Assembly (NCBI GenBank): GCA_026192395.1
Contig: WACF01000002.1
Span: 1 to 64,000, forward strand
Direction of reading: 5' to 3'
Length of the DNA stretch: 64,000 nt
DNA from: Proteobacteria bacterium 005FR1
Lineage (GTDB): Bacteria; Pseudomonadota; Gammaproteobacteria; Pseudomonadales; Cellvibrionaceae
Within the stretch, counting starts at the first letter, position 1, and each line of letters starts with the position of its first letter. Below the pieces are notes generated by a model. The model was given only the letters and a program-made list of their open reading frames with translations, did no database searches and was not told the DNA's origin. The position numbers and the translations under genes are program-made. Shown here one piece after another: positions 45,281-54,380 of this stretch.

Positions 45281-45730
45281 ATGTTGGAACATGTGAATAT
45301 ACGAGTACCGTCGGTGGCCAGGACACAGGCTTTTCTCGGGGCAGCCTTCCCGGACTTCCGGGTCCGAGGCAGTGGCTTCAGCCCGCACTATGGCTACTGG
45401 TCGCATTTCGGCAATGACGAGCACTATGTGGCGCTCTTTCAGGGCGAGGAGCCGGGGCGGGAGGCTGACGAGACGGTTGAGCCCTTCACCGGCAATGAAT
45501 CTTACCGACTGATGCACGTTGCCTATGTGGTCGATGACGTGGAATGCTTGATGAACCGTCTGGAAGGGGAGGGTTACAAGCCGGACAGTAGCGGCAATCT
45601 TGACAGCCATCCTTTTCGGCGCCGGGTTTATTACCTGGACGGCAATGGCATCGAGTGGGAGTTCATCCAGTACGTTTCCGGCAAACCGGAAGAGCGCAAC
45701 GACTATAAGCTGGAGGACATCAGCAGCTGA
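45281..45730 (+). CDS. VOC (glyoxalase/dioxygenase fold) family protein
   Basis: A 149-residue protein of the vicinal oxygen chelate fold. ATG at 45281 is preferred over 45275 because AGAGGGA is then six bases away. The two beta-alpha-beta-beta-beta modules start at LEHVNIRVPSVARTQAFL and RLMHVAYVVDDVECLMNRL. Candidate metal ligands are His4, the His in LMHVAY and the Glu in IEWEFIQ. The substrate is unknown. It is probably controlled by the divergent cysteine-rich regulator. Its stop directly abuts the end of the convergent PPTase gene. Confidence 0.85.
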   Translation: MLEHVNIRVPSVARTQAFLGAAFPDFRVRGSGFSPHYGYWSHFGNDEHYVALFQGEEPGREADETVEPFTGNESYRLMHVAYVVDDVECLMNRLEGEGYKPDSSGNLDSHPFRRRVYYLDGNGIEWEFIQYVSGKPEERNDYKLEDISS

Positions 45731-46438
45731 TCAGAGCGGCTGGATTACAGCCGTGTGAACGAAGCCTTCCGCCCGGGCAAAGCTGCCTTGGCCGGCAAAC
45801 CCTGCCGGGTAGTTTTCAGCAAGATGCCGGCGCAGCCGGTAGCGAAATTGCCCGGGCGTTTCGCTGTCCAGTTCCACCTCCGCATCCCGGAAGTCGAAGT
45901 ATTGCCCGACCTGCGGATACAGGCATTTGAAGATGCTTTCCTTGGCGGAAAAGACCAGCGTGAGATACTCGCGGGCGCTGTCGACAAACTGGCGATTGGC
46001 TTCGAAGGTTTCTGTTTCCACCAGGATATGCGAGCTGACGTTGGCGGCGGTTTTCTCGGCGATCAGCTGCTCGCTGTCGATGCCGATACCGATGATCCTC
46101 TCACTGCGCGCCACTACGGCAGAGGCGAAGCCTTTGGAGTGAGTAATCGAGCCAACTAGTCCCTGCGGCCACAGGGGTTGGCGTTTTTCGCCGATGGCGA
46201 TCTCCTCGACGGGTGTTTCGCCCAGCCGGGCCATGGCCAGGCGCGCGCAGTAGCGCCCCGCCAGGAACTCCACCTTGCGCTTGACCACCGCGTCGGAAAG
46301 CCGCTCCGGCAGCGCGACGCCGAGCTCCCTGGCATATTCCTCGCGCATCTCTTCCCGATAGCCATCCTTGTTGAAACGGCAGGAGACCTGCGCGCAGAAG
46401 TCTGGCAATTGCAGGGGGTTGTCGGTGAGGGAGATCAT
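45731..46438 (-). CDS. 4'-phosphopantetheinyl transferase (EntD/Sfp type)
   Basis: A 235-residue enzyme that transfers phosphopantetheine from CoA to carrier proteins. The magnesium-binding motif is IGIDSE with Asp121 and Glu123; FSAKESIFK (163-171) provides the catalytic Glu and Lys; GSITHSKGFA contains His100. The N-terminal RKVEFLAGRYCARLAM is also typical of the EntD branch. No polyketide, peptide-synthetase or polyunsaturated-lipid gene is in the window, so it acts in trans on an unknown carrier protein. Confidence 0.92.
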   Translation of the reverse strand: MISLTDNPLQLPDFCAQVSCRFNKDGYREEMREEYARELGVALPERLSDAVVKRKVEFLAGRYCARLAMARLGETPVEEIAIGEKRQPLWPQGLVGSITHSKGFASAVVARSERIIGIGIDSEQLIAEKTAANVSSHILVETETFEANRQFVDSAREYLTLVFSAKESIFKCLYPQVGQYFDFRDAEVELDSETPGQFRYRLRRHLAENYPAGFAGQGSFARAEGFVHTAVIQPL

Positions 46439-46591
46439 TTCAAATCGCTATACAGGAACGTGACAGGCCGAGGGCGACAGTATACCGACCGCGGTGATGT
46501 CCGGCGAACCGAGCCATCAGTGTATTCTGGGCAGTCGGCCGCGCCGACGGTATACTCGCGAGTTCGCCAATTATCTCCAGGGAGCAGCAGC

Positions 46592-47446
46592 ATGAATGAG
46601 AATGTCGTCAACATCGACCAGAATAACGCCCAGCAGCTGTTGATCGATGAGTCATTCAATCGGCCAGTGCTGGTGGATTTCTGGGCGGACTGGTGTGGTC
46701 CCTGTAAATCGCTGATGCCCGTCCTTGAGAAGCTTGCAAACGAGTATGCCGGTGCGTTTTTGCTGGCCAAGGTGAATGCGGATGAGCAGCAGATGATCGC
46801 CGGCCAGTTCGGGGTGCGCAGCCTGCCGACCGTGGTGCTGATGAAGGACGGCCAGCCCCTGGACGGCTTCATGGGCGCGCAGCCGGAAACCGCCGTTCGT
46901 GAGCTGCTGGACAAGCATCTGCCCAAGCCCTGGGACAATCTCCTCGACCAGGCCAAGGCGCTGGCCGCCGCGGGCGACTTCAACGAAGCCCTGCCGCTGC
47001 TGCGTCAGGCGCACCAGCAATCAGGCGAGCGCAGCGACATCGGCGTTGTGCTGGCGCAAGTCTATCTGGAACTGAATCGAACTGCTGAGGCCGAAAGCAT
47101 CATCAACAGCATTCCTTTTGTTGAACAGGACGCCGCCTACGAGCAGGTCAAGGCCCAACTGGAACTGCGCCAGCAAGCAGCCAAGAGTCCCGAACTGGAA
47201 GCGCTGGAGAAAACCTTTTACGAAAACCCGGATGACATGGGCGCCGCTTACCAGCTCGCGCTGCAATACAACCAGGACGGCCATCATCGTGAGGCATTGG
47301 AACTGCTTTACGGCATTCTGCACAAGAACCTGAATTTCCAGGACGGTGCCGCGAAGAAAACCATGATGGACATGATTGCCAGTCTCGGCAAAGGCGATCC
47401 ATTGACCGTCGAGTATCAGAGAAAGATCTATACTCTGCTGTACTGA
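46592..47446 (+). CDS. cnoX: Chaperedoxin CnoX (YbbN), thioredoxin-TPR protein
   Basis: A 284-residue protein with an N-terminal thioredoxin domain (about 1-110) and a C-terminal TPR-like helical domain. In E. coli CnoX protects proteins from oxidation and hands them to GroEL. Here the active site is WCGPC (34-38), as in thioredoxin, so unlike E. coli YbbN (SQHC) it can probably carry out disulfide exchange. The frame is open upstream to 46178, but ATG at 46592 follows AGGGAG and starts MNENVVNIDQNN. Confidence 0.93.
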   Translation: MNENVVNIDQNNAQQLLIDESFNRPVLVDFWADWCGPCKSLMPVLEKLANEYAGAFLLAKVNADEQQMIAGQFGVRSLPTVVLMKDGQPLDGFMGAQPETAVRELLDKHLPKPWDNLLDQAKALAAAGDFNEALPLLRQAHQQSGERSDIGVVLAQVYLELNRTAEAESIINSIPFVEQDAAYEQVKAQLELRQQAAKSPELEALEKTFYENPDDMGAAYQLALQYNQDGHHREALELLYGILHKNLNFQDGAAKKTMMDMIASLGKGDPLTVEYQRKIYTLLY

Positions 47447-47494
47447 TTGCTTGCACGACTACTTGCTTGCACGAGTGACTGCCTGCACGGATGA
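47447..47494 (+). repeat. Three tandem 16-base repeats between cnoX and ppnN
   Basis: TTGCTTGCACGACTAC, TTGCTTGCACGAGTGA and CTGCCTGCACGGATGA follow directly after the cnoX stop. The first two agree at 13 of 16 positions and the third is more diverged. The repeat fills most of the 77-base gap before ppnN, whose ATG lacks a clear ribosome site. Confidence 0.6.
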
Positions 47495-47523
47495 ACCTTG
47501 CTTTCGCATCGATGATGTAATTT

Positions 47524-48903
47524 ATGAATAAAATCGCCAAGGCCACTGTACGGCCAACCCGTAGTCTGGATCTGCTGTCTCACCGCGAAATCAATGGCTT
47601 GATGGAGTCGGATGTTGACGTCTTCAACATCTTCAGGGATTGCGCGCTCGCCGTGCTCAACACCGGCAGTGAGCGTGACGATGTTGCTGAAATCATGGAT
47701 GACTACGCGGATTTCGAAGTGCGCGTGGTATCCGAATCCCGTGGGATCAAGCTGGAGGTGTACAACGCGCCGGCCAGCGCCTTCGTTGACGGCAAGATGA
47801 TTCGCGGCATCCAGGAGCATCTTTTTGCGGCGCTGCGGGACATCGTCTACACCGAACACAAGATCAATCGCGGCTCCCGCTTCGATTTGGAAACAGGCGC
47901 GGGACTAACCGACGCGGTTTTTCGCATCCTGCGCAACGCCGGTATCGTCCAGGCCAACCGCTATCCCAACCTCGTAGTGTGCTGGGGCGGCCATTCCATT
48001 GACCGTCTGGAATACGACTACTCCAAGGAAGTGGGCTATCAAATGGGTCTGCGTGGCCTCGACGTGGCCACAGGTTGTGGTATCGGCGCCATGAAGGGCC
48101 CGATGAAAGGCGCCCTGATTGGCCACGCCAAGCAGCAGATCCGCGACGGCCGCTACGTGGGAATCACCGAGCCGGGTATCATTGCGTCGGAATCGCCGAA
48201 TCCGACCGTCAATGAGCTGGTCATCCTTCCCGACATCGAGAAGCGACTTGAAGCCTTCGTGCGTCTGGCACACTGCATCATCGTGTTTCCGGGTGGCGCC
48301 GGCACCGCTGAGGAGATTCTGTATCTGCTCGGGATTTTGATGCATCCGGACAATCAGAAGATTCCCATTCCGCTTATTTTTGCTGCGCCAGAAGGTCGCG
48401 AGGAATATTTTCAAACTCTTGATGGTTTCATCCGCAAAACGCTCGGTGAAGAAGCCACCAAGTACTATCAAATCGTCATCGGCGAACCGGAGCGCGTGGC
48501 CTTGATGGCGAAGCTGGGCGTCGAAACGGTTATTCGCTACCGTCGCGGTACGCAGGAATCCTATGCCTACAACTGGAATACTGTTGTGCCGGAGGAGATG
48601 CAGCGCCCCTTCCATCCCAGCCACGAAAATATGGCGAGCCTGCAACTCGATCCCAAGCTGCCCACCCACGAATTGGCCGCGCAGCTACGCCGCGCGTTTT
48701 CCGGCATCGTCGCTGGCAACGTGAAAGCCTTTGGCATCAAACAGGTGCAGGAGAAAGGCCCCTACCTGCTGCACGGGGACGCGCAGCTGATGGGCCAGCT
48801 GGACCGGCTGCTGAAAGAATTCGTCCAGCAGGGTCGCATGAAGTTGCGTGATGAGGATTACGTGCCGTGTTTCAAGCTGGTAACGGATCCGGTGAAGAGT
48901 TGA
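47524..48903 (+). CDS. ppnN: Nucleotide 5'-monophosphate nucleosidase PpnN
   Basis: A 459-residue homologue of E. coli PpnN (YgdH), which splits purine and pyrimidine monophosphates to the base and ribose-5-phosphate and is stimulated by (p)ppGpp. The N- and C-terminal domains are both present, giving full length. The lysine-decarboxylase-like core has VVCWGGHSIDRLEYDYSKEV, TGCGIGAMKGPMKGA, and the PGGxGTxxE motif in IVFPGGAGTAEEILYLLGIL. The end AFSGIVAGNVKAFGIKQV is also diagnostic. It is probably cotranscribed with cnoX. Confidence 0.95.
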   Translation: MNKIAKATVRPTRSLDLLSHREINGLMESDVDVFNIFRDCALAVLNTGSERDDVAEIMDDYADFEVRVVSESRGIKLEVYNAPASAFVDGKMIRGIQEHLFAALRDIVYTEHKINRGSRFDLETGAGLTDAVFRILRNAGIVQANRYPNLVVCWGGHSIDRLEYDYSKEVGYQMGLRGLDVATGCGIGAMKGPMKGALIGHAKQQIRDGRYVGITEPGIIASESPNPTVNELVILPDIEKRLEAFVRLAHCIIVFPGGAGTAEEILYLLGILMHPDNQKIPIPLIFAAPEGREEYFQTLDGFIRKTLGEEATKYYQIVIGEPERVALMAKLGVETVIRYRRGTQESYAYNWNTVVPEEMQRPFHPSHENMASLQLDPKLPTHELAAQLRRAFSGIVAGNVKAFGIKQVQEKGPYLLHGDAQLMGQLDRLLKEFVQQGRMKLRDEDYVPCFKLVTDPVKS

Positions 48904-48922
48904 GTCCGGCACAGCCGGACTC
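48902..48922. other. Stem-loop between convergent ppnN and outer-membrane protein genes
   Basis: GAGTCCGG, a five-base loop and CCGGACTC begin inside the ppnN stop codon and end 12 bases before the convergent gene's stop. It is GC-rich but has no T tract, so it is a weak terminator candidate for either strand. Confidence 0.5.
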
Positions 48923-48933
48923 ATGGGGTCTGA

Positions 48934-49512
48934 TCAGAAAGTGAAACCAGCAACAAGAGCGAAGTTGTTGCCGTCGACGGCGAATCCGTCGACGCTTTCC
49001 GGCTCGTACTCGATAGCCGTATGGCGCAGACCCAGAACGAATTGTTCCGAGATTTCGAAATCGAGTTGCACAACCGTACCGAGCGCATCATCGAAGGTGT
49101 AACGGCCACCGCCAGCGTCTTTTAGATCCAGCTTCGGGCTCATTTCCTGGCTCAGTCCCAGCCCGAGCTGTAATCGTCCGAAATCGTAGAACGCGATACC
49201 AGTGAGCATCTTCCGCGTGAAGTCGACGTTGTCATCACCCGCAACGATGCCCGCATTCTTATAGCCCAGTGCCAGCACGCCGTCGAGGTTGCCGGCGATA
49301 TCGAAGCGCGTTCCCACTGAAAAGCTGAAACCTTCACCAGCGTCGATGCTCTGGTCGTCCACGTCTCCATCGTCGTATTCGATTTCCACATCCGCAAGTT
49401 CATCGCCGCCAAAAGCCAGCTGGGCGTCGGCGTACCAGTTGAACTCGGCATTTGCTTGTGAAGACAGAGCCAGAGAACAGGTTGCGGCCAGAAGAAGTGA
49501 TTTCCGAAACAT
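48934..49512 (-). CDS. Small outer-membrane beta-barrel protein
   Basis: A 192-residue protein with a signal peptide at 1-22 (FRKSLLLAATCSLALSSQANA). The mature part alternates hydrophobic and polar residues in strands (FNWYADAQLAFGGDEL, GFSFSVGTRFDIAGNLDGV, FVLGLRHTAIEYEP) and ends with Phe (NFALVAGFTF), the usual signal for the BAM machinery. About eight strands fit the OmpA/OmpX-like barrel size. An acidic stretch (VEIEYDDGDVDDQ) probably forms a loop. No function can be assigned. Confidence 0.8.
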   Translation of the reverse strand: MFRKSLLLAATCSLALSSQANAEFNWYADAQLAFGGDELADVEIEYDDGDVDDQSIDAGEGFSFSVGTRFDIAGNLDGVLALGYKNAGIVAGDDNVDFTRKMLTGIAFYDFGRLQLGLGLSQEMSPKLDLKDAGGGRYTFDDALGTVVQLDFEISEQFVLGLRHTAIEYEPESVDGFAVDGNNFALVAGFTF

Positions 49513-49650
49513 AAACAGATTCCTTGTTGTTGGTTTTTTCGCGCTCGAATACTAGCGCAGCGCGAGCGGTTTCGGGCTGCCCGCTGGGCTAGCTGCTGGC
49601 GCCGATTATCGGAAGGAGGGAGGCAATTCGAACTACATCACGCAGCAGAG

Positions 49651-51543
49651 CTATTGGTATGCCTTTGCCTGCAGGTTGAAGAGATGTGCGTAGCGGCCGT
49701 TCAATTGAAGAAGCTCGTGGTGGTTGCCTTTTTCGATGATCTCGCCCTTGTCCATGACCACGATGGTGTCGGCCATGCGCACGGTGGAAAAACGATGGGA
49801 AATCAGCACCGTGATCTTGTTGTGGGCAAGCTGGCGGAAATGCTCGAACACGGTGGCTTCCGCCTCCGCGTCCATCGCCGCGGTGGGTTCGTCCAGCACC
49901 AGAATGTCCGCGTTTTCGCGCATGAAGGCGCGCGACAACGCAACTTTTTGCCACTGTCCTCCCGACAGCTCGCGTCCGCCCTTGAACCAGCGACCCAGCT
50001 GAGTGTTGAAGCCTTCGGGCATCGCCTGGATGAAATCGCTGGCCATGCCTTTGTCGGCCGCACGCTGCCAGCGATCCGCATCGGCAAAAAAGGCCACGTC
50101 CCCCGCGCCGACGTTCTCACCCACCAGCATCTGATAGCGCATGAAGTCCTGGAAGATGATGCCGATGCGCTGCCGCAGAATCTCGGGGTCCCATTTCTGC
50201 AGATCCAGGCCGTCCAGCAGAATGCGACCGCCGTCCGGATCATAGAGGCGCGCGAGCAATTTGATCAGCGTGGTCTTGCCAGAGCCGTTTTCGCCCACCA
50301 GAGCCAGGCTTGTGCCCGGCTTCAGATGCAGATCGATCTCGCGTAGCGCGGGTTGATCGCTGCCGGGATAAGTAAAGCTTACCCGCTCGAAGCGAACGCC
50401 ATCGCCAGGTTCGAGGCCAGCGGTGGCGTCGCCGGTGTTCGAAGGAGTTTCCTGCTCCAGATATTCATACAGATTGGAAAGGTAAAGGTTGTCTTCGTAC
50501 ATCCCGCTGATAGCGGTGAGGATCGCGCTGACCGCTGACTGCCCCTGTTTGAATACGGCGAGATACATGGCCATTTGGCCGAGGCTGATCCGCGTGGTAA
50601 TAGTGGCGAGGACAATCCAGGCATAGGCTGCGTAAAAAGCGGCGGTGCCGATCAGCCCCAGTACGAAGCCCCAGAGATCTCTTCGCAGCGTTAGATCGCG
50701 GTCTGCACCGTAGAGCCGCGTGAAAATATCCCGGTAGCGCTGCAGCAGCAGTGGGCCCAGCTGAAAGAGTTTCACTTCCTTGGCGCTGTCTTCCCGGGCC
50801 AGCACGGTTTCCAGGTAGATCTGCATGCGCCGCTCCGGCGAGCGCCAGCGGAACAGGCGGAAAGCATCGCCGGAAAACTTTGTTTCCGACAGAAAGACCG
50901 GCAGGGCGCCGCCGATCAGAATCAGCAGCACCCAGGGCGAAAACTGTACGAGAAGATAGCCAAAGCTCACCAGAGAGATGCCGTTCTGGATCAGCCCGAA
51001 TGTCCGGTTCACCAGGCTCAGAGGGCGGGAGGAGGCTTCGCGGCGGGCGCGGGTGAGCTTGTCGTAGAACTCGGAGTCCTCGAAGTGAACCATCTGCAGT
51101 TGCAGGGCCTTCTCGAGAATCATCACGTTGACCTTCTGGCCAAGCAATGCGCGCAGCAGCGACTGGATGGCCGAGATTCCGCGCTGGCAGGCGGCGAGGG
51201 CAGTGATCACCAGCGCCTCGTAAATCAGCAGGGTCAGGGCGCGACCGGCGTTGACCGCCTGGGTTTCCTGGTAGATGCCGATTGCGGCCACCACCTCATC
51301 CACGATTAATTGGCCCAGCCAGGCGGCGAGCGCCGGCAGCGCGCCGGCGGCGATAGTCAGCAGGGCCAGGCCAATCGTCAGCGGTTTGGAGGTTTCCCAG
51401 ACCAGCTCCACGGCGCGACGGCTGTAGCGGAATACACCCAGGAATTGCCGGATCAGGCCTCGGTCGCCATTCTCTTGGGAAGGGGAGGGCTGGGAGGGGG
51501 AGGCTTGCGAGGGTTGAGCTTGTGAGCGTTGGGAGTGTGCCAA
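49651..51543 (-). CDS. ABC transporter, fused permease and ATP-binding protein
   Basis: A half-size exporter-type ABC protein of about 630 residues. The start is uncertain: the frame is open to 51702, but TTG at 51543 (MAHSQRSQAQPS) begins just before a Ser/Pro/Gln-rich segment and gives a normal size. Six membrane helices span roughly 50-330. The ATPase domain has GENGSGKTT (Walker A), IIFQDFMRYQM (Q loop), LSGGQWQKVAL (signature), ADILVLDEPTAAMD (Walker B) and ISHRFSTVRMAD (H loop). It may work as a homodimer. The substrate is unknown. Confidence 0.9.
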   Translation of the reverse strand: MAHSQRSQAQPSQASPSQPSPSQENGDRGLIRQFLGVFRYSRRAVELVWETSKPLTIGLALLTIAAGALPALAAWLGQLIVDEVVAAIGIYQETQAVNAGRALTLLIYEALVITALAACQRGISAIQSLLRALLGQKVNVMILEKALQLQMVHFEDSEFYDKLTRARREASSRPLSLVNRTFGLIQNGISLVSFGYLLVQFSPWVLLILIGGALPVFLSETKFSGDAFRLFRWRSPERRMQIYLETVLAREDSAKEVKLFQLGPLLLQRYRDIFTRLYGADRDLTLRRDLWGFVLGLIGTAAFYAAYAWIVLATITTRISLGQMAMYLAVFKQGQSAVSAILTAISGMYEDNLYLSNLYEYLEQETPSNTGDATAGLEPGDGVRFERVSFTYPGSDQPALREIDLHLKPGTSLALVGENGSGKTTLIKLLARLYDPDGGRILLDGLDLQKWDPEILRQRIGIIFQDFMRYQMLVGENVGAGDVAFFADADRWQRAADKGMASDFIQAMPEGFNTQLGRWFKGGRELSGGQWQKVALSRAFMRENADILVLDEPTAAMDAEAEATVFEHFRQLAHNKITVLISHRFSTVRMADTIVVMDKGEIIEKGNHHELLQLNGRYAHLFNLQAKAYQ

Positions 51544-52062
51544 GGTCAGTGTCGCCTGCCGGAAGGGAAGCGGCGCATGATAATGGTTTTGACCACTCCG
51601 GTCACATCGCCCGCAGCCGCATGACGCCTGAGTTCCGGAAGGCACAAATTTTATCCGGCGGCTGGGTTCCCGTGACAATTGCTGGCATAATAGCGCGCCC
51701 AATTTTGCCAGTCCGGACCGCGCGGGAAGCGCTATCGGCTACGTAGGCAGCTAGCCCGGATATTTCACCAAATGCCGACTTGATGGCGCCGGGCCGAGGT
51801 TTTTGTGAGCGGGCTCGCGAATGGAGCCTTAGTGGCTCTAAGGCGTAAGGAGCACGTTCGTTCACAAGGCCTCGGACAAGCCATCATTCGGCAAGCGTGG
51901 AGGGTGACAAAGTGTCACCGTCCTTGAATTCGCTCCAACCCGCGCGGGCTCTATCGTTCCGGTGGTTTTGGAGCGTTCTGGTGGAATATCCGGGCTTTCA
52001 GCGCTGCCCGGCCGGGTCCGCCATTGCAAGCCCTTACCCACGCATTCGTTTGAGGATAGCCA
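51544..52062. promoter_or_regulatory. Long intergenic region with serial hairpins upstream of serC
   Basis: A 519-base divergent region between the ABC gene and serC. It holds four inverted repeats: CCGAGG (51794-51799) with CCTCGG (51870-51875), enclosing GCCTTAG-TGGCT-CTAAGGC (51826-51844); then GGTGACA-AAG-TGTCACC (51903-51919); then CGCTCCAA (51931-51938) with TTGGAGCG (51968-51975). The last ends 87 bases before serC. Such a series suggests a structured mRNA leader or a repeat element. No small gene was recognised; CATAAT at 51686-51691 is a possible -10 box without a clear -35. Confidence 0.55.
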
Positions 52063-53181
52063 ATGCAACCGTCGGTTAAACCCAACAGCCCCAACTTCTC
52101 CTCCGGTCCCTGCGCCAAGCGTCCGGGCTACAACCTGGCCGAGCTGGATACCTCCGTTCTTGGACGCTCCCATCGTTCGTCGCTCGGCAAAAAGCTGCTT
52201 AAGCAAGTCTGTGTGCAGACCGCGGAAATGCTGGGCCTGCCCGAAGGCTATCGGGTGGGTGTGGTGCCGGCTTCCGATACCGGTGCAGTTGAAATGTCCC
52301 TGTGGTCCCTGCTGGGGCCGCGCGGTGTGGATGTGCTGGCTTGGGAATCCTTCGGTTCCGGATGGGTGACCGACATCACCAAGCAGCTGAAGCTCGATGC
52401 CCGCGTGATGGAAGCGGATTACGGCAAGCTGCCGGATCTTTCCAAGGTGGATTTCGATCGCGACGTGATCTTCACCTGGAACGGCACCACCTCCGGCGTG
52501 AAAGTACCTAACGGTGACTGGATCAAAGACGACCGCGCCGGCCTGACCATTTGCGATGCCACCTCTGCGGTATTCGCCATGGAAATGCCCTGGGAAAAAC
52601 TCGACGTCGTGACCTTCTCCTGGCAGAAAGTGCTGGGCGGCGAAGGCGCGCACGGCATGCTGATTCTGGGCCCGCGCGCCGTGGAGCGCCTGGAGAGCTA
52701 TACGCCGTCCTGGCCGATGCCGAAGATTTTCCGCATGACCAAAGGCGGCAAGCTGAACGAAGAAATCTTCGTTGGCTCGACAATCAATACTCCCTCCATG
52801 CTTTGCGTGATGGACTACCTGGATGCACTGAACTGGGTGCAGGAAGATCTGGGCGGCGTTGCCGGCAGCATCAAGAAATCCGAAGAGAATCTGGCGGTGC
52901 TCAAAGAGTTTGTGCAAGCCAATGACTGGATCGACTTCCTGGCCGAAGATCCGGCCACGCTGTCCAACACCAGCGTCTGTCTGAAGCTTGACGCAAGTCC
53001 CGAGCAGGTCAAGAAAATGGCTTCCCTGCTGGAATCCGAAGGCGTGGCCTATGACATCGGCGCCTACCGAGACGCCCCTCCCGGCTTGCGTATCTGGTGT
53101 GGTGCGACCGTCGAAGCCGACGATCTGCGCAAGCTTTGCCCTTGGCTGACCTGGGCTTACCAACAAGTGACCAATTCTTAA
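52063..53181 (+). CDS. serC: Phosphoserine aminotransferase (alphaproteobacterial/archaeal type)
   Basis: SerC, 372 residues, a PLP enzyme that turns 3-phosphohydroxypyruvate into phosphoserine. It begins [20 protein letters not shown] and contains [19 protein letters not shown]; the PLP lysine is Lys189 in [14 protein letters not shown]. This form is typical of alphaproteobacteria and Methanosarcina rather than the 360-residue E. coli SerC that occurs beside gyrA/pheA. It lies 17 bases before serA, forming a dedicated serine operon. The type difference suggests horizontal acquisition in an ancestor. Confidence 0.95.
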   Translation: MQPSVKPNSPNFSSGPCAKRPGYNLAELDTSVLGRSHRSSLGKKLLKQVCVQTAEMLGLPEGYRVGVVPASDTGAVEMSLWSLLGPRGVDVLAWESFGSGWVTDITKQLKLDARVMEADYGKLPDLSKVDFDRDVIFTWNGTTSGVKVPNGDWIKDDRAGLTICDATSAVFAMEMPWEKLDVVTFSWQKVLGGEGAHGMLILGPRAVERLESYTPSWPMPKIFRMTKGGKLNEEIFVGSTINTPSMLCVMDYLDALNWVQEDLGGVAGSIKKSEENLAVLKEFVQANDWIDFLAEDPATLSNTSVCLKLDASPEQVKKMASLLESEGVAYDIGAYRDAPPGLRIWCGATVEADDLRKLCPWLTWAYQQVTNS

Positions 53182-53198
53182 TTTAGGGACTGCCAGCT

Positions 53199-54371
53199 AT
53201 GTTCAAGATCAAAACCTACAACGCGATTTCTACCAAGGGCCTCGACCGCTTCAGCCGCGATAAATACGAAGTCGCCAGCGAAGTCGGTCATCCGGACGGC
53301 TATATCCTGCGCAGCCACAAACTGCATGGCGAAGAAGTGCCGGAAACCGTGAAGGCGGTGGCGCGTGCGGGTGCCGGCGTTAACAACATTCCGGTGGAGG
53401 ATTACACCAAGAAGGGCATCGTGGTGTTCAACACCCCCGGCGCCAACGCCAATGCAGTGAAAGAGCTGGTCCTGGCCGGTCTTCTACTCAGCTCGCGCGG
53501 CATTCTGCCCGGTCTGCAGTATGTGGCCGGCTTGGGTCACATCCAGGACGCAGGCGAAATGAGCAAGCTGCTGGAAGCGGAGAAGAAGCGCTTTGCCGGC
53601 TGCGAACTGATGGGCAAAACGCTCGGCGTCGTCGGTCTGGGTGCGATCGGCTCGATGGTAGCGGAAATGGCGCTGGCGATGGGTATGGACGTGGCCGGCT
53701 ACGATCCCGCGCTGTCCGTTGAAGCAGCCTGGCGTCTGCCCGGACAGGTGATTCGCAAGGAGAACCTGCAGAGCCTGTTGGCGCACTCCGACTACGTGAC
53801 ACTTCATGTGCCTGCCCTGGAAGCCACCAAGAACATGATCAACAGCGAAACACTCAAGTCTGTAAAAAAAGGCTCGGTGTTGCTTAATTTTGCCCGCGAT
53901 GCCATCGTTGATGCGGAAGCGGTTGTTGCAAGCCTTGAGAAAGGCGACCTGGCCCGGTATGTTTGTGACTTCCCTGAGCCTTGCCTGATCGGCCGCGAAG
54001 ACGTGATCGCCATGCCGCACATCGGTGCCAGCACCGAAGAAGCGGAAGAAAACTGCGCGGTGATGGCTGCCAACCAGCTGATCGATTTCCTGGAGAACGG
54101 CAACATTCTCAACTCGGTCAACTACCCGGCGGTGAGCATGTCCCGCGCTGGCGGTTTTCGCATTACCTTCGCCAACGATAACGTATCGGGGGTACTGGGG
54201 CACGTGCTTAGCGTACTCGCCGACAACAACGTCAACGTCATCGACATGGTAAACAAAAGCCGTGGTCAGGTGGCCTACAACATCATCGACGTGGAGCAGG
54301 AGCCGTCCGAGTCAGTGATGGCGGCCATCAAGGATGTGGAACACGTTATCAGCGTTCGCACACTCAAATAA
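53199..54371 (+). CDS. serA: D-3-phosphoglycerate dehydrogenase
   Basis: SerA, 390 residues, oxidises 3-phosphoglycerate in the first step of serine synthesis. The NAD-binding motif is GLGAIG (146-151). The catalytic region has LNFARDAIVD and the His-containing MPHIGASTEEAEENCAVMA. The C-terminal ACT domain (from about 318, FRITFANDNVSGVLGHVLSVL) could mediate serine feedback. The short form without the extra allosteric domain fits the paired SerC type. It ends nine bases before glpD. Confidence 0.95.
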   Translation: MFKIKTYNAISTKGLDRFSRDKYEVASEVGHPDGYILRSHKLHGEEVPETVKAVARAGAGVNNIPVEDYTKKGIVVFNTPGANANAVKELVLAGLLLSSRGILPGLQYVAGLGHIQDAGEMSKLLEAEKKRFAGCELMGKTLGVVGLGAIGSMVAEMALAMGMDVAGYDPALSVEAAWRLPGQVIRKENLQSLLAHSDYVTLHVPALEATKNMINSETLKSVKKGSVLLNFARDAIVDAEAVVASLEKGDLARYVCDFPEPCLIGREDVIAMPHIGASTEEAEENCAVMAANQLIDFLENGNILNSVNYPAVSMSRAGGFRITFANDNVSGVLGHVLSVLADNNVNVIDMVNKSRGQVAYNIIDVEQEPSESVMAAIKDVEHVISVRTLK

Positions 54372-54380
54372 GAGCATGTA

